Source of the DNA: Rhodospirillaceae bacterium | GTDB taxonomy: Bacteria; Pseudomonadota; Alphaproteobacteria; Rhodospirillales; UBA2165 | NCBI GenBank assembly: GCA_018674495.1 | Contig: JABHAA010000052.1 | Coordinates: 51,770 to 115,769, forward strand | Direction: 5' to 3' | DNA length: 64,000 nt | Shown: positions 25,236 through 35,990 of the stretch, one piece after another | Numbering within the stretch: position 1 is the first letter of the stretch | Layout of the letters: each line of letters starts with the position of its first letter | Made by a program: the position numbers and the translations under genes | Notes under the pieces: generated by a model | Database searches by the model: none | What the model saw: the letters and a program-made list of their open reading frames with translations, nothing else | Told to the model about the DNA's origin: nothing

Positions 25236-26450
25236 ATGGATAAGGATTCCGAGCACACAATTGGCGAAGCGGCCACCGATAGCAAGTCCGGCATGGGCGA
25301 TGCACGCCCGCCTAATGTCTTGCAGGTTCTGCCCGCCCTGGTGACCGGCGGCGTTGAGCGCGGTACGGTCGATATTGCCGAGGCTATTGTGCGCGCCGGC
25401 GGGCGGGCGCTGGTCGCATCCGAAGGCGGGCCCATGGTGGGCGAACTGAACCGCGCCGGCGCTGAACATATCGAGCTGCCGCTGGCCTCCAAAAACCCGC
25501 TGATCATTTATAAAAATATTGAGCGTTTGGTCGATCTGATCCGCCGCGAAGGCGTCGACATCATTCATGCTCGCTCACGCGCACCGGCCTGGAGCGCTTG
25601 GTATGCGGCGAAGCGCACCAACCGCTCCCTGATCACCACCTTCCACGGTACCTATGGCCACGCTTCGGGCCCCAAGCGTTGGTACAATTCGGTGATGACC
25701 AAGGGCGAGCGGGTGATTGCCATATCCGATTTCATCGGCGGCCACGTGCATCAGATTTATGGCGTGCCGGCGGCGCGTATCCGGGTTGTCCACCGGGGCA
25801 TCGATGTACATCGCTTCGATGCGGCCAACATCCATGCCGAACGGGTGATCCATCTAGCCGATGAATGGCGTCTTCCGGATGGCCAGCCGGTGGTCATGCT
25901 GCCCGGCCGGCTAACCCGCTGGAAGGGCCAGAATGTCTTTATCGAGGCGGTCAAGCTGCTAGGCCGCACCGGCGTTCAATTTTTGATGGTAGGCTCTGAC
26001 CAGGGCCGCCACGATTACCGCCGGGAATTGGAGGAGCGTATCGAAGCTGTGGGCATGACCGGCATGATCCATGTGATCGATCATTGCGACGATATGCCCG
26101 CCGCCTACATGCTGACCGACGTTGTTGTATCGGCCTCGACCGAGCCGGAAGCCTTTGGCCGCGTGGTTGCCGAGGCCCAATCCCTTGGCCGCCCGGTGAT
26201 CGCCACCAATCATGGCGGCGCCCGCGAAACCGTGATCGAAGGCGAAACCGGCTGGCTGACCAAGCCCGGCGATGCCGCATCATTGGCCGCCGCCATGGCC
26301 GTTGCCCTCGATCAAAGCGATGCGGAGCGCACCGCCTTCGCGGAGCGCTGCGTCTCCTATATCCGCGAAAATTTTTCTAAGGACCAGATGTGCGGGCGCA
26401 CCCTTGATATTTATGAAGAGGTGCTTTCGGAGCGCGGGCGCACCCAATGA
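25236..26450 (+). CDS. Family 4 glycosyltransferase (GT-B fold)
   Basis: A 404-residue GT4-type glycosyltransferase. The N-terminal half has NVLQVLPALVTGGVERGT, the acceptor-side glycine loop. The C-terminal half has VVMLPGRLTRWKGQNVFIEA and the EPEAFGRVVAEAQSLGRPVI motif, whose Glu-x7-Glu pair binds the donor nucleotide sugar. It retains the anomeric configuration. Together with the next gene it suggests a role in LPS core or another surface glycan. The ATG at 25236 is used; an internal ATG at 25293 is also possible. Confidence 0.87.
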   Translation: MDKDSEHTIGEAATDSKSGMGDARPPNVLQVLPALVTGGVERGTVDIAEAIVRAGGRALVASEGGPMVGELNRAGAEHIELPLASKNPLIIYKNIERLVDLIRREGVDIIHARSRAPAWSAWYAAKRTNRSLITTFHGTYGHASGPKRWYNSVMTKGERVIAISDFIGGHVHQIYGVPAARIRVVHRGIDVHRFDAANIHAERVIHLADEWRLPDGQPVVMLPGRLTRWKGQNVFIEAVKLLGRTGVQFLMVGSDQGRHDYRRELEERIEAVGMTGMIHVIDHCDDMPAAYMLTDVVVSASTEPEAFGRVVAEAQSLGRPVIATNHGGARETVIEGETGWLTKPGDAASLAAAMAVALDQSDAERTAFAERCVSYIRENFSKDQMCGRTLDIYEEVLSERGRTQ

Positions 26451-26463
26451 GCGGAACCCGACC

Positions 26464-27405
26464 GTGAGCGACAAGATCTTGGTGATCAAGCTGGGCGCGC
26501 TCGGTGATTTTGTACAAGCCGGCGGGCCTTTCCAGGCTATCCGGGCGCATCACGGCTCTGCCCAAATCACATTGCTGACCACCAACCCGTTTGTAGACTT
26601 TGCCGCTGCCGCGCCCTGGTTCGACGCGGTTTGGATCGACAGCCGGCCCAAGCTATTGCAAGTGGGCGGCTGGCTTGAATTGCGCGCTCGCCTTCGGGGC
26701 GGCGAATTTGCGCGCGTCTACGATCTGCAAACCTCTTCCCGTTCCAGCCATTACCATAGCCTCTGGTGGCCCGGCGTGGCGCCGGAATGGTCGGGTATCG
26801 CCAGGGGGTGCACCTTCCCGCACGCCAATCCGGGGCGCGATTTTATGCACACCATAGAGCGCCAGGCCGAGCAACTGGCCATGGCCGGCATCGAAGCCGT
26901 GCCGGCGGCCGATTATTCCTGGGCGGAACGGAGCGACGTGTCGGCGCTGGATTTGCCCGAAACCTACGCCATCATCGCCCCCGGCGGCGCCGCTCACCGC
27001 TCGGATAAGCGTTGGCCCCTGGACCGCTTCGCCGAAATCGCGAAGCATCTGGCGCAAAGCGGTATCACGCCGGTGATCATCGGCGCCGGGTCCGAACGAG
27101 CCATGGCCGCCGAGATTCTTAAAGTCGCGCCTGACGCTCGCGACGTGACCGGTCAGACATCCATTGGCCAGCTTTTCGCCATGGCCAAGGGCGCCCGCCT
27201 GGCCATCGGCAACGACACCGGCCCGATGCATGTCGCGGGCTTAAGCGGCGCCGCCACATTGGTGCTGTATTCGGCGGCGTCCGATCCAGACCTCTGTGCC
27301 CAACGCGGGCAGCGAACGGTCATATTGCGCGAAAATAATATGGACCAGTTGAGCGTCCGGCAAATTACAGAAGCCATCGCCCGATTGGTTGCGCCCCCGG
27401 CTTGA
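26464..27405 (+). CDS. Family 9 glycosyltransferase (heptosyltransferase-like)
   Basis: A 313-residue GT9 protein: ILVIKLGALGDFVQAGGPFQ at the N-terminus, IIAPGGAAHRSDKRWPLDRF in the middle and SIGQLFAMAKGARLAIGNDT then GPMHVAG near the C-terminus, the donor-binding signature of heptosyltransferases such as WaaC/WaaF/RfaQ. It probably adds a heptose or similar sugar to LPS core. It starts at GTG (26464), 13 bases after the GT4 stop. The ATG overlapping that stop is out of frame. It lies upstream of thrS. Confidence 0.87.
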   Translation: MSDKILVIKLGALGDFVQAGGPFQAIRAHHGSAQITLLTTNPFVDFAAAAPWFDAVWIDSRPKLLQVGGWLELRARLRGGEFARVYDLQTSSRSSHYHSLWWPGVAPEWSGIARGCTFPHANPGRDFMHTIERQAEQLAMAGIEAVPAADYSWAERSDVSALDLPETYAIIAPGGAAHRSDKRWPLDRFAEIAKHLAQSGITPVIIGAGSERAMAAEILKVAPDARDVTGQTSIGQLFAMAKGARLAIGNDTGPMHVAGLSGAATLVLYSAASDPDLCAQRGQRTVILRENNMDQLSVRQITEAIARLVAPPA

Positions 27406-27480
27406 CAGGGTGGCAAAAGCAATTACATTCCGCCGCCGGTTCAAACACCCGTATTCTTATGGGCAAACAGACGGAAAATC

Positions 27481-29397
27481 ATGGTCGCATTGACCCTCCC
27501 GGACGGCAGCGTCCGCAAATTTGACGGCCCGGTTACCGGCGCGATGGTGGCCGCCGATATCGGCCCCGGCCTCGCCAAGGCGGCGCTGGCGGTGCGTGTC
27601 GATGGCGACATGTGGGATTTGGGGCGCAGCATCGAAACGGACGCCGCGTTTTCGGTGGTAACGGGCAAGGACGACGATGCGTTGCAGCTCTTGCGCCACG
27701 ACGCCGCTCATGTGATGGCGCAGGCGGTGCAGGAATTGTTTCCCGGAACGCAAGTCACCATCGGCCCGGCCATCGAAAATGGTTTTTATTACGATTTCGC
27801 CCGTGACGAGCCTTTTTCCTCTGATGACTTCGAGACCATCGAAGCGCGCATGACCGAAATTATCGAGCGCGATCTGGAATTCGTGCGCGAAATATGGGAC
27901 CGGGATATGGCTATCGATTTTTTCAAATCCGCCGGCGAGGATTACAAGGCCGAGCTGGTCGCCGCCATTCCCGAAGGCGAGGACGTGTCCATCTACCGCC
28001 AGGGCGATTGGACCGATCTTTGCCGGGGCCCGCATCTGCCGTCCACGGGCAAACTGCCGAAAGCGTTCAAGTTGATGAAACTGGCCGGCGCCTATTGGCG
28101 CGGTGATTCCAACAACGCCATGCTGCAGCGCATTTATGGAACCGCCTGGGCCGACGCGAAAGCGCTTAAAGCCCATCTTTTGATGCTGGAAGAGGCGGAA
28201 AAGCGCGACCATCGGCGTCTGGGCCGGGAAATGGATTTGTTTCATTTCCAAGAAGAGGCCCCCGGCGCGGTCTTCTGGCACCCCCATGGCTGGACGTTGT
28301 TTCGCGGCCTCATCGATTATATGCGCCGCCGACAGGACAATGCCGGTTATGTGGAAATCTCGACGCCCAGCGTCATGGACCGGGGCCTTTGGGAGCTTTC
28401 CGGCCATTGGGAGACGTTCCGCGAGCACATGTACACCACCGAAACCGAAGACAATCGGGTGTTCGCCTTGAAGCCGATGAACTGCCCCGGCGGCATCCAG
28501 GTGTTCAAGCAGGGCATCACGTCTTATCGGGATTTGCCCATGCGCGTTGCCGAGTTTGGCCAGGTCAACCGCTACGAGCCGTCGGGCGCCCTGCATGGGC
28601 TGATGCGGGTACGGGAATTTACTCAGGACGACGCCCATATATTCTGCACGCCCGACCAAATGGAAGAAGAATGCCGCGCCGTGGTCGATCTGATCCTCGA
28701 TATCTATGCCGACTTCGGCTTCTACGACGTCGCCATAAAATTCTCCGACCGGCCGGAAAAACGCATCGGCTCCGACGCGATTTGGGACCAGCTCGAAGGC
28801 GCGCTGATGGGCGCATTGCAATCCATGGGCCACGAATTTACCCACAATCCGGGCGAGGGCGCCTTCTATGGCCCGAAGCTGGAGTTCGTGCTGCGCGACG
28901 CCATCGGCCGCGACTGGCAGTGCGGCACCTTGCAGGTGGATATGAATTTGCCGGAGCGGCTGGACGCGTCCTATATCGGCGAAGACGGCGAAAAACACCG
29001 CCCGGTGATGCTGCACCGGGCCTTGTTCGGCTCGTTGGAGCGATTTGCCGGTATCCTGATCGAACATTATGCCGGGCGCTTTCCGTTATGGCTGGCGCCC
29101 CTGCAAGTGGTTGTGGCAACCATCACCGAGGCCGCCGATGACTATGCGGCCGAAGTTCTGACCGCCCTGAAAGCCGCAGGATTGCGCGCCGAATTGGACG
29201 TGCGCAACGAAAAAATCAATTACAAAGTTCGCGAACACAGCCTCGCCAAAGTGCCGGTGATGCTGGTTGTCGGCACCCGCGAGGCCGAAACCCGCGATGT
29301 CGCCATGCGCCGTCTTGGCGGTAAGGCGCAAGAAATTGTTGCGCTTGACGCTGCCCTTGATACACTGAACCGTGAAGCGCGGAACCTCGGCCAATAA
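27481..29397 (+). CDS. thrS: Threonyl-tRNA synthetase
   Basis: A 638-residue class II synthetase with all expected parts. A TGS domain (about 1-60) is followed by an editing/SAD domain with the [17 protein letters not shown] histidines. The catalytic core has [11 protein letters not shown] (the zinc cysteine) and [14 protein letters not shown], then [11 protein letters not shown], and a C-terminal anticodon-binding domain ends the protein. It charges tRNA-Thr and edits mischarged serine. It is the first gene of the translation block, upstream of infC. No T-box or tRNA-like leader is visible. Confidence 0.97.
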   Translation: MVALTLPDGSVRKFDGPVTGAMVAADIGPGLAKAALAVRVDGDMWDLGRSIETDAAFSVVTGKDDDALQLLRHDAAHVMAQAVQELFPGTQVTIGPAIENGFYYDFARDEPFSSDDFETIEARMTEIIERDLEFVREIWDRDMAIDFFKSAGEDYKAELVAAIPEGEDVSIYRQGDWTDLCRGPHLPSTGKLPKAFKLMKLAGAYWRGDSNNAMLQRIYGTAWADAKALKAHLLMLEEAEKRDHRRLGREMDLFHFQEEAPGAVFWHPHGWTLFRGLIDYMRRRQDNAGYVEISTPSVMDRGLWELSGHWETFREHMYTTETEDNRVFALKPMNCPGGIQVFKQGITSYRDLPMRVAEFGQVNRYEPSGALHGLMRVREFTQDDAHIFCTPDQMEEECRAVVDLILDIYADFGFYDVAIKFSDRPEKRIGSDAIWDQLEGALMGALQSMGHEFTHNPGEGAFYGPKLEFVLRDAIGRDWQCGTLQVDMNLPERLDASYIGEDGEKHRPVMLHRALFGSLERFAGILIEHYAGRFPLWLAPLQVVVATITEAADDYAAEVLTALKAAGLRAELDVRNEKINYKVREHSLAKVPVMLVVGTREAETRDVAMRRLGGKAQEIVALDAALDTLNREARNLGQ

Positions 29398-29523
29398 AAA
29401 CACCGGAACGCGCCGAAAAGTAATTTTGGAGAAAAGACCTTTGGTTCCATTTGGGAGAATGAGCGATTGCGAATAGCTGAAAATCCCCGGGAACTCGGGG
29501 TCCGATTTGAAGGAGAAGGCTAG

Positions 29524-30060
29524 ATCGCACGCCCACCGATGAACGCCCGCCCGACCAAGGAAGGGCCCGCCATTAATTCCGACATCGCCTCTGCTTCGAT
29601 CAGATTGATCGGCGCCGAAGGTGAGAATGTCGGTGTCGTTACACTCGTTGAAGCCAGGCAGATGGCTGATGATGTTGGATTGGATCTGGTTGAGATATCG
29701 CCGGATGCCGACCCGCCGGTCTGCAAGATCCTCGACTACGGCAAGTTTAAATACGAAGCCCAGAAGAAAAAGAGCGAGGCGCGTAAAAAGCAGAAGACCA
29801 TCGACGTCAAGGAAATCAAAATGCGCCCGGGCATCGAGGAGCACGACTATCAGGTCAAGATGCGGGCCATGATCCGGTTTCTGGATTCCGGCGACAAGGT
29901 CAAAGTGACGCTGCGCTTCCGGGGCCGCGAAATGGCCCACCAGGAACTGGGCGCCAAAGTTCTGGAGCGTGTGCGGGTTGATCTTGATGAGCAAGCCAAG
30001 GTCGAACAGTTTCCGAAAATGGAAGGCCGCCAGATGACCATGGTGCTGGCGCCCCGCTAA
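29524..30060 (+). CDS. infC: Translation initiation factor IF-3, probably with an ATC start
   Basis: IF-3 with the usual N-domain ([31 protein letters not shown]), linker and C-domain ([34 protein letters not shown]). It binds the 30S subunit and checks the start codon. The conventional ATG at 29539 has no ribosome site at the right distance. The good AGGAG at 29511-29515 lies exactly 8 bases before an in-frame ATC at 29524, giving five extra residues. E. coli infC starts at ATT, which lets IF-3 repress its own translation, so the ATC start is probably real and regulatory. Length would be 178 residues. Confidence 0.9.
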   Translation: MARPPMNARPTKEGPAINSDIASASIRLIGAEGENVGVVTLVEARQMADDVGLDLVEISPDADPPVCKILDYGKFKYEAQKKKSEARKKQKTIDVKEIKMRPGIEEHDYQVKMRAMIRFLDSGDKVKVTLRFRGREMAHQELGAKVLERVRVDLDEQAKVEQFPKMEGRQMTMVLAPR

Positions 30061-30085
30061 AGGTCTCTCAAGGCCAATATCTTGG

Positions 30086-30119
30086 CGCCCGTGCCGGCAT
30101 CTAACCGCGCGGGCGTTTT
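30086..30119 (+). terminator. Terminator after infC
   Basis: CGCCCG (30086-30091) pairs with CGGGCG (30110-30115), followed by TTTT. The loop is 18 bases. It can end the thrS-infC transcript or reduce read-through to the ribosomal protein genes. Confidence 0.6.
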
Positions 30120-30246
30120 GATTCGGTAGTGCGCATGACTGTTACATTTTTATACATTTAGGACATATTCAGTTTACGTCGGTCAGCTAATGTCTATCTC
30201 AGACACGGATTGCATTTCACGCAAATTGGGACTGAGGAGAAACATC

Positions 30247-30426
30247 ATGCCGAACAACGTAGCCAGCTTTTATATGAAGAACGACGGCGACATGTGGGTC
30301 GCGACGGTATCCAACGATCACCGCCCGGCGACCGAGATGGAGTGGATTGAAATATGGAAGACCAATCCCGCTCTGACCCTGCAGATTTGTGCCAATGACC
30401 ACGGACAGGCGGCGCTGGCGCACTAA
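30247..30426 (+). CDS. Small hypothetical protein between infC and rpmI
   Basis: A 59-residue protein starting MPNNVASFYMKNDGDMWVAT and rich in Trp, Asp and Asn. There is no signal peptide or membrane helix and I recognise no family. A GAGGAG site sits about 6 bases before the ATG, and terminators flank it on both sides, so it looks like an independent small gene. It interrupts the usual infC-rpmI neighbourhood. Confidence 0.55.
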   Translation: MPNNVASFYMKNDGDMWVATVSNDHRPATEMEWIEIWKTNPALTLQICANDHGQAALAH

Positions 30427-30454
30427 TCAAAACCCGTTTTCCACGCGCAATTTG

Positions 30455-30479
30455 ACCGGCCCCTTAGTGGGCCGGTTTA
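30455..30479 (+). terminator. Terminator after the small hypothetical gene
   Basis: ACCGGCCC (30455-30462) and GGGCCGGT (30469-30476) form a perfect 8-bp stem with a 6-base loop, followed by TTAATTTT. It separates the small gene from rpmI-rplT. Confidence 0.75.
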
Positions 30480-30672
30480 ATTTTGGCTGGATGCCGCGCT
30501 GGCTGCGCCAGACCAGGCGTCCGGCTCTGGCGGCGAGCTTGCTTGCATTCCTCAAATACCGGCGCTATAACCCGCGCTTCTCATGGCGGTACGGCTGAGG
30601 GGCCGGAGCAAATACTCTGACCCCCGGGCATGCCCAGCCGCCTCAAATACGTATCAAATCGAGGAATTGAAA

Positions 30673-30879
30673 ATGCCCAAGATGAAGACCAAATCCAGCG
30701 CCAAAAAGCGCTTTCGGACCACCGCGTCCGGTAAGGTTCGGGCCAACCCGGCTTCGAAACAGCACAATCTCCGCAAGCGTTCCATCAAGATGCGCCGCAA
30801 GGCGCGCGGCACCACCATCCTGGCCGCTCCCGATGCACGCAAGGTGCTTTCCTATATGCCCTATTCGAGGAGGAAGTAG
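30673..30879 (+). CDS. rpmI: 50S ribosomal protein L35
   Basis: A 68-residue, very basic protein starting [20 protein letters not shown], then [15 protein letters not shown]; this is L35. The frame is open further upstream but the conserved start is the ATG at 30673. rplT begins 2 bases after its stop. L35 and L20 are made together and assemble early into the large ribosomal subunit. The 190 bases before it hold no other gene I can see and may carry the promoter or the L20 control site. Confidence 0.97.
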   Translation: MPKMKTKSSAKKRFRTTASGKVRANPASKQHNLRKRSIKMRRKARGTTILAAPDARKVLSYMPYSRRK

Positions 30880-30881
30880 CC

Positions 30882-31283
30882 ATGTCCCGTGCCCAAGGTA
30901 AAGTCGCCAGCCGCGCCCGCCACAAGAAAGTCATCGCCAAGTCGAAAGGCTTTCGCGGCCGCTCCAAGAGCAGCTTTCGCATCGCCAAACAACGGCTCGA
31001 GCGGGCCATGCAGTATCAGTACCGCGACCGCCGCAACCGCAAACGCAATTTCCGCGCCCTTTGGATTCAGCGCATCAATGCCGGCGCGCGCCTCGACGGG
31101 CTGACCTATTCCCAGTTCATGAACGGTCTCAAGCGGGCCGGCATCGAATTGGACCGCAAGGTGTTGTCCGATCTGGCAATCCACGAGCCGGAATCGTTTA
31201 AAAGCCTGGTCGAAACTGCCCAGGCGGCTCTCGGCCAGGAAGCATCCGCGCCCAAAGAAACCGCACCGGCGGAAACCGCTTAA
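30882..31283 (+). CDS. rplT: 50S ribosomal protein L20
   Basis: A 133-residue protein with the L20 core: [40 protein letters not shown] and [20 protein letters not shown]. The long basic N-terminal tail binds 23S rRNA. The last 15 or so residues are an Ala/Glu/Pro extension beyond the E. coli length. In E. coli L20 represses its own operon. A hairpin terminator or attenuator lies between it and pheS. Confidence 0.97.
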   Translation: MSRAQGKVASRARHKKVIAKSKGFRGRSKSSFRIAKQRLERAMQYQYRDRRNRKRNFRALWIQRINAGARLDGLTYSQFMNGLKRAGIELDRKVLSDLAIHEPESFKSLVETAQAALGQEASAPKETAPAETA

Positions 31284-31314
31284 ATTACCTCTGGCGATCA
31301 CCGGTGAGACATTC

Positions 31315-31350
31315 GAGGGGCGGTCCTGACCAGGGCGGCCCCTCATTTAT
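31315..31350 (+). terminator. Terminator or attenuator between rplT and pheS
   Basis: GAGGGGC (31315-31321) pairs with GCCCCTC (31338-31344). An inner GGTC/GACC pair and the tail ATTTATTT follow. It ends the rpmI-rplT message or partly attenuates read-through into pheST. No phenylalanine-rich leader peptide is evident. Confidence 0.65.
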
Positions 31351-31374
31351 TTATCGCACATAACATCAGAGCCA

Positions 31375-32451
31375 ATGGAAAATCTTGACGAGATAAAATC
31401 GGAGATCACGGGTCAGGTGGCTGCCGCCGCCGATCTGGATGCGTTGGAACAGGCGCGCATCGGCGCGCTCGGCAAGAAGGGCCGGGTTACCGAAATGATG
31501 AAGGGTCTGGGCGCCATGTCGGCGGATGAGCGCAAAGAAGCCGGCCAGGCTTTGAACTCGCTCAAAGGCGATATCAACGCGGCCATCGATGCCCGTAAAG
31601 ACACCCTGGAAGGCGCCCATATTGATGCCCAATTGGAAGCCGAGCGTATCGATGTAACTTTGCCGGCGCGGCGGATAAGCGCCGGCGCCATCCACCCCAT
31701 CAGCCAAACCATAGAAGAGGTGGTTTCCATCTTTGGCGAGATGGGTTTCACCGTCGCCGAAGGCCCCGATATCGAGGAAGACTGGTACAACTTCACGGCT
31801 TTGAATATTCCGCCCGATCATCCTGCCCGCCAGGAACACGACACGTTTTATGTGAACGCGATAAAAGACGGCCAGCGCATGGTGCTGCGCACCCACACCA
31901 GCCCGGTACAGATCCGCACCATGCAGACACAAAAACCGCCGATCCGCATCATCGTTCCGGGACGCACCTATCGCTGCGATCACGACGCCACCCATTCGCC
32001 CATGTTCCATCAGGTCGAAGGGTTGATGATCGACGAGGCCACCCATATGGGTCACTTGAAAGGCTGCCTGATCGATTTCTGCCGCGCCTTTTTTGGCGCC
32101 GCCGAATTGCCGGTGCGTTTCCGCCCGTCCTATTTTCCGTTCACCGAGCCTTCCGCCGAGGTGGATATCGGCTGTAGCTTCGAAGACGGAACTTTAAAGA
32201 TCGGCGGCGGCGACGATTGGCTGGAAATTCTGGGCTCCGGCATGGTCAATCCGAACGTTCTTGAAAACTGCGGTATCGACAGCACCAAATATCAGGGCTT
32301 CGCCTTTGGCATGGGGATCGAACGTATCGCCATGCTCAAATACGGCATCCCCGATTTGCGCACGTTCTATGATTCGGACCTGCGCTGGCTGCGTCATTAC
32401 GGGTTCGCCAGCTTGGATGTACCATCCATGGTGGGGAGGGCGGCGCGATGA
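31375..32451 (+). CDS. pheS: Phenylalanyl-tRNA synthetase alpha subunit
   Basis: A 358-residue catalytic subunit. The N-terminal coiled coil (about 1-90) grips the tRNA. The class II core shows [20 protein letters not shown], motif 2 ([31 protein letters not shown]) and the motif 3 region [18 protein letters not shown]. With PheT it forms an alpha2-beta2 enzyme. Its stop overlaps the pheT start (ATGA at 32448-32451). Confidence 0.97.
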   Translation: MENLDEIKSEITGQVAAAADLDALEQARIGALGKKGRVTEMMKGLGAMSADERKEAGQALNSLKGDINAAIDARKDTLEGAHIDAQLEAERIDVTLPARRISAGAIHPISQTIEEVVSIFGEMGFTVAEGPDIEEDWYNFTALNIPPDHPARQEHDTFYVNAIKDGQRMVLRTHTSPVQIRTMQTQKPPIRIIVPGRTYRCDHDATHSPMFHQVEGLMIDEATHMGHLKGCLIDFCRAFFGAAELPVRFRPSYFPFTEPSAEVDIGCSFEDGTLKIGGGDDWLEILGSGMVNPNVLENCGIDSTKYQGFAFGMGIERIAMLKYGIPDLRTFYDSDLRWLRHYGFASLDVPSMVGRAAR

Positions 32452-34853
32452 AGTTCTCCATGCAATGGCTGGAAAAAGATTTGGAGACCACCGCCTCGGT
32501 CGCCGAGATTGCCGAGACTTTGACGATGATCGGCTTGGAGATCGAAAGCGTCGATGATCCCGCCGAGCGCTTGCAAGGCTTCACCGTCGCCCATGTGATC
32601 GAAGCCAAACAGCACCCCGATGCCGACCGGCTTCAGGTCTGCACGGTCGATGCCGGCGATGAAACCTTCGAAGTGGTGTGCGGCGCGCCTAACGCGCGCG
32701 CCGGCATGAAAGGCGTCTTCGCCCGCGAAGGCAGCCATATTCCGGGCACCGGCATTACCTTGAAGAAGACCAAAATTCGCGGCGTGGAAAGCAACGGCAT
32801 GCTTTTGTCGGAGCGCGAAATGGGCCTTTCCGATGACCATGAAGGCATTGTGGAGCTGCCCGACGACGCCCCCATTGGCGCGCCGGCGGCGGAGATCATG
32901 GGGCTTTCCGATCCGGTCTTTGATATTCAAATCACCCCCAACCGGGCCGATTGTTTGGGCGTTCGCGGCGTTGCCCGGGATTTGGCGGCCGCCGGTATCG
33001 GCACGCTGAAGCCTATCGAGGCCCACGATGTGAAACCCACGTTCGAGAGCCCGGTGAAGGTGCATCTGGATTTCGACGATGATGCCAAGGGCGCCTGTCC
33101 TTATTTCGTTGGCCGTCATTTCAAGGGCATCAAGAACGGGCCGAGCCCCGACTGGCTGCAGCAAAAACTGATTCAAATTGGCCTGCGTCCCATTTCGGCT
33201 TTGGTGGACATCACCAATCTTATGACCATCGCCTATTGCCGGCCTTTGCATGTGTTCGATGTTTCCAAGCTCAATGGTGATCTGCATGTGCGCCTGGCCA
33301 AAAAGGGCGAGAAGCTGCTGGCCCTGGATGGCAAGGAATATGATCTCGACGAAGAGATGACGGTGATCGCCGATGAGGCCGAGCCGGAAGCCTTGGGCGG
33401 TGTCATGGGCGGCGAAGCGACGGGCTGCACGCCTGAGACCACCGAGGTGTTTTTGGAATCTGCCTATTTCGATCCCATCCGCACGGCCATGACCGGGCGT
33501 AAGCTGAACCTGCAATCGGACGCCCGCTTCCGTTTCGAGCGCGGCATCGATCCGGCCTTCATGATCGAAGGTGCCGAGATCGCCAGTGCCCTGATCCTTG
33601 GCATATGCGGCGGCGAGGCCTCCGAGATGATCGTCGCCGGCGAAGAGCCGAATTGGCAGCGCAGCTATCATTTGCGCAAATCCCGCGTGCGCGCGCTTGG
33701 CGGCGTTAACGTCGCGCCGGAGCGGATCGAAGAAATTCTGGCCATGCTGGGTTTCACCGTGACCGCCACCGATGATGGCTGGGATGCCGCCGTGCCGTCC
33801 TGGCGCCACGATGTGGTCGGCGAGGCGGATCTGGTGGAAGAGGTGCTGCGCATTCACGGTTTCGACAATATTCCCACCGTATCGCTGCCGCGCGTAGCCG
33901 CCTTGCCCACGGCGGCCATCAATATCGCGCAGGAGCGGCGGGCCCAGGCGCGGCGTGCGCTGGCGGCGCGGGGGCTCATCGAAGCGGTTACCTATTCGTT
34001 CCTCCCCAAGGATCATGCCGCCCTGTTCGGCGGCGCGCCGGACGCTATCCGCCTGGTCAATCCGATCTCCAGCGACCTGGACGTGATGCGGCCTTCGATC
34101 CTGCCCAATCTGATTGCCGCGGCCGGTCGCAACGCGGATCGCGGCTATGCCGATATATCCTTGTTCGAGGTTGGTCCCCAATTCGCCGGCGAAAATCCGG
34201 ACGATCAATCCATCAATGCGGCGGGCTTGCGCGCCGGCAATGCGGTGCCGAGGGGCTGGTCCGAAACATTACGCGCTGCCGATGCGTTCGACGCCAAGGC
34301 CGATGTGCTCGACGTGCTGGGCCAGATCGGCGCGCCGGTGGGTTCAATACAGATCGTTGCCGAGGCGCCGGACTGGTACCATCCGGGGCGTTCCGGCTCC
34401 ATTCGCCTTGGCCCCAAGACGGTGCTTGGCAATTTCGGCGAACTGCACCCCCGCATCTTGAAGGCCATGGACGTGGCCGGCCCGATGGCGGCCTTTGAAA
34501 TTTATCTTGGCGCCGTGCCCATGCCGAAAGGCAACCGCGGCCCGGCGCGCCCGGCGCTCGATTTGTCGCCGTTCCAATCGGTATCCAGGGATTTTGCCTT
34601 TGTTGTCGAAAACAATGTCGAGGCTGGGGCGCTCATGCGCGCCGCCAGTGGCGCCGACAACAAATTGATCACCGAGGTTGCCGTGTTCGACGTGTTTACC
34701 GGCGGCGCCTTGGGCGCGGATCAAAAGTCCATAGCCATCGCCGTTACCTTGCAGCCGACCGTGGCCACCCTGACCGATGCGGAAATCGAAGCCGTGTCCG
34801 ATAAGATCATTGCCAATGTTGCCAAGCAGACCGGCGGGGTGCTGAGGGGATAA
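32448..34853 (+). CDS. pheT: Phenylalanyl-tRNA synthetase beta subunit
   Basis: An 801-residue subunit with the standard order of domains. The N-terminal tRNA-binding OB fold reads [21 protein letters not shown]3/B4 editing and B5 domains follow ([20 protein letters not shown]), then a catalytic-like core and a C-terminal anticodon-binding FDX-ACB domain beginning near [18 protein letters not shown]. It removes misattached tyrosine and recognises the anticodon. It is coupled to pheS by overlap and followed 21 bases later by the flavin oxidoreductase gene. Confidence 0.97.
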   Translation: MKFSMQWLEKDLETTASVAEIAETLTMIGLEIESVDDPAERLQGFTVAHVIEAKQHPDADRLQVCTVDAGDETFEVVCGAPNARAGMKGVFAREGSHIPGTGITLKKTKIRGVESNGMLLSEREMGLSDDHEGIVELPDDAPIGAPAAEIMGLSDPVFDIQITPNRADCLGVRGVARDLAAAGIGTLKPIEAHDVKPTFESPVKVHLDFDDDAKGACPYFVGRHFKGIKNGPSPDWLQQKLIQIGLRPISALVDITNLMTIAYCRPLHVFDVSKLNGDLHVRLAKKGEKLLALDGKEYDLDEEMTVIADEAEPEALGGVMGGEATGCTPETTEVFLESAYFDPIRTAMTGRKLNLQSDARFRFERGIDPAFMIEGAEIASALILGICGGEASEMIVAGEEPNWQRSYHLRKSRVRALGGVNVAPERIEEILAMLGFTVTATDDGWDAAVPSWRHDVVGEADLVEEVLRIHGFDNIPTVSLPRVAALPTAAINIAQERRAQARRALAARGLIEAVTYSFLPKDHAALFGGAPDAIRLVNPISSDLDVMRPSILPNLIAAAGRNADRGYADISLFEVGPQFAGENPDDQSINAAGLRAGNAVPRGWSETLRAADAFDAKADVLDVLGQIGAPVGSIQIVAEAPDWYHPGRSGSIRLGPKTVLGNFGELHPRILKAMDVAGPMAAFEIYLGAVPMPKGNRGPARPALDLSPFQSVSRDFAFVVENNVEAGALMRAASGADNKLITEVAVFDVFTGGALGADQKSIAIAVTLQPTVATLTDAEIEAVSDKIIANVAKQTGGVLRG

Positions 34854-34874
34854 TTCGGACCAGGAGGGGGGATT

Positions 34875-35990
34875 ATGAGCGGACAAGATTATGCCAGGCT
34901 GTTCGAGCCCGGCGCTATTGCCGGGATGACGCTGGCCAATCGCTATGTGGTGGCGCCCATGGCGCGCATCAGCGCCGATGAAAACGGTGTTCCCGGTGCG
35001 GATATGCGCGACTATTACGCCGCCTTCGCTGGTGGCGGTTTCGGGCTGATCATCGCCGAGGGTACCTATACGGACCTCGCCTCCAGCCAGTGCTTTCCAA
35101 CCCAGCCGGGCATCGCCAACCAGGCGCAGATCGATGGCTGGCGCCGCGTCACCGATGCGGTGCACGAGGCCGGCGGCAAAATATTGCTGCAGCTGATGCA
35201 TACGGGCGCATTGCTGACCAACAACACCTTCGGTGCGCCGCCGCTGGCTCCATCGGCGGTTTTGCCCCAGGGCGGAAAGCCGCCGCGCTTTGGCGGATCG
35301 GGAGCTTACGCGGTACCGGAAGAATTGAGCCGGGACGGTATTCAGGTCATCATCGACAGCCATGGCGAGGCCGCCGCAAATGCCATCAGCGCCGGCTTCG
35401 ACGGCGCCGAAGTGCACAATGCCAATGGCTATCTGCTGGACGAGTTCCTCACCGATTACACGAATTTGCGCGATGACGATTTTGGCGGCAACCTGGAAAG
35501 CCGGCTGCGTCTACCCACCGAGATCATGCAGGCCGTCAAATCCGCCGTCGGCGGCGGCGTCGCCGGGGTGCGCCTGTCCCAATCCAAGGTAAACAATTTC
35601 GAACACGAATGGCCCGGCGGCGCCGACGATGCGCGCGCTATATTCGCCGCCGAAGCAAAGGCCGGCGCCGATTACATCCATCTGGCTACCCGCCGGGGCG
35701 GCGCCGAAGTGTTTGGAGTGGGGCGCTCCCTAGCCGGCCTGGCCCGGGATGTTACCGGCTTGCCGGTCATCGCCTGCGGAAATTTGGAAGACCCGGACCA
35801 GGCTCTCGATATTCTGGTGCGCGGCGATGGCGATTTCGCCGCCGTTGCCAAGGGCGCCGTCGGCGATCCGGCATTGCCCAATAAGATTGCCGCCGGCGAG
35901 ACGCCGCGCCCGTTCGCCCCGGAAATGCTGATGCCCATCGCAACCCTGGAAAGCACGAACCAGTGGATGGCGGCAAACGAGGCTGGCTAA
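34875..35990 (+). CDS. Old Yellow Enzyme-family NADH:flavin oxidoreductase
   Basis: A 371-residue TIM-barrel flavoenzyme. VVAPMARISADENGVPGADM matches the FMN-binding N-terminus, LLQLMHTGALL the second strand, and AEVHNANGYLLDEFLTDYTN is the family signature. Residues here usually place a His-Asn pair over the substrate's activating group. It reduces activated C=C bonds such as enones. No iron-sulfur/FAD extension is present, so it is the short OYE form. It follows pheT closely and overlaps the convergent IclR gene by 4 bases. Confidence 0.9.
   Translation: MSGQDYARLFEPGAIAGMTLANRYVVAPMARISADENGVPGADMRDYYAAFAGGGFGLIIAEGTYTDLASSQCFPTQPGIANQAQIDGWRRVTDAVHEAGGKILLQLMHTGALLTNNTFGAPPLAPSAVLPQGGKPPRFGGSGAYAVPEELSRDGIQVIIDSHGEAAANAISAGFDGAEVHNANGYLLDEFLTDYTNLRDDDFGGNLESRLRLPTEIMQAVKSAVGGGVAGVRLSQSKVNNFEHEWPGGADDARAIFAAEAKAGADYIHLATRRGGAEVFGVGRSLAGLARDVTGLPVIACGNLEDPDQALDILVRGDGDFAAVAKGAVGDPALPNKIAAGETPRPFAPEMLMPIATLESTNQWMAANEAG

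Noticed and set aside
27457..29067. A 536-codon open frame antisense to thrS
   Set aside because: It mirrors thrS codon bias and has no family features. ThrS is certain.
32397..34208. A 603-codon open frame antisense to pheT
   Set aside because: Same reason: a shadow of a certain gene, with no motif of its own.
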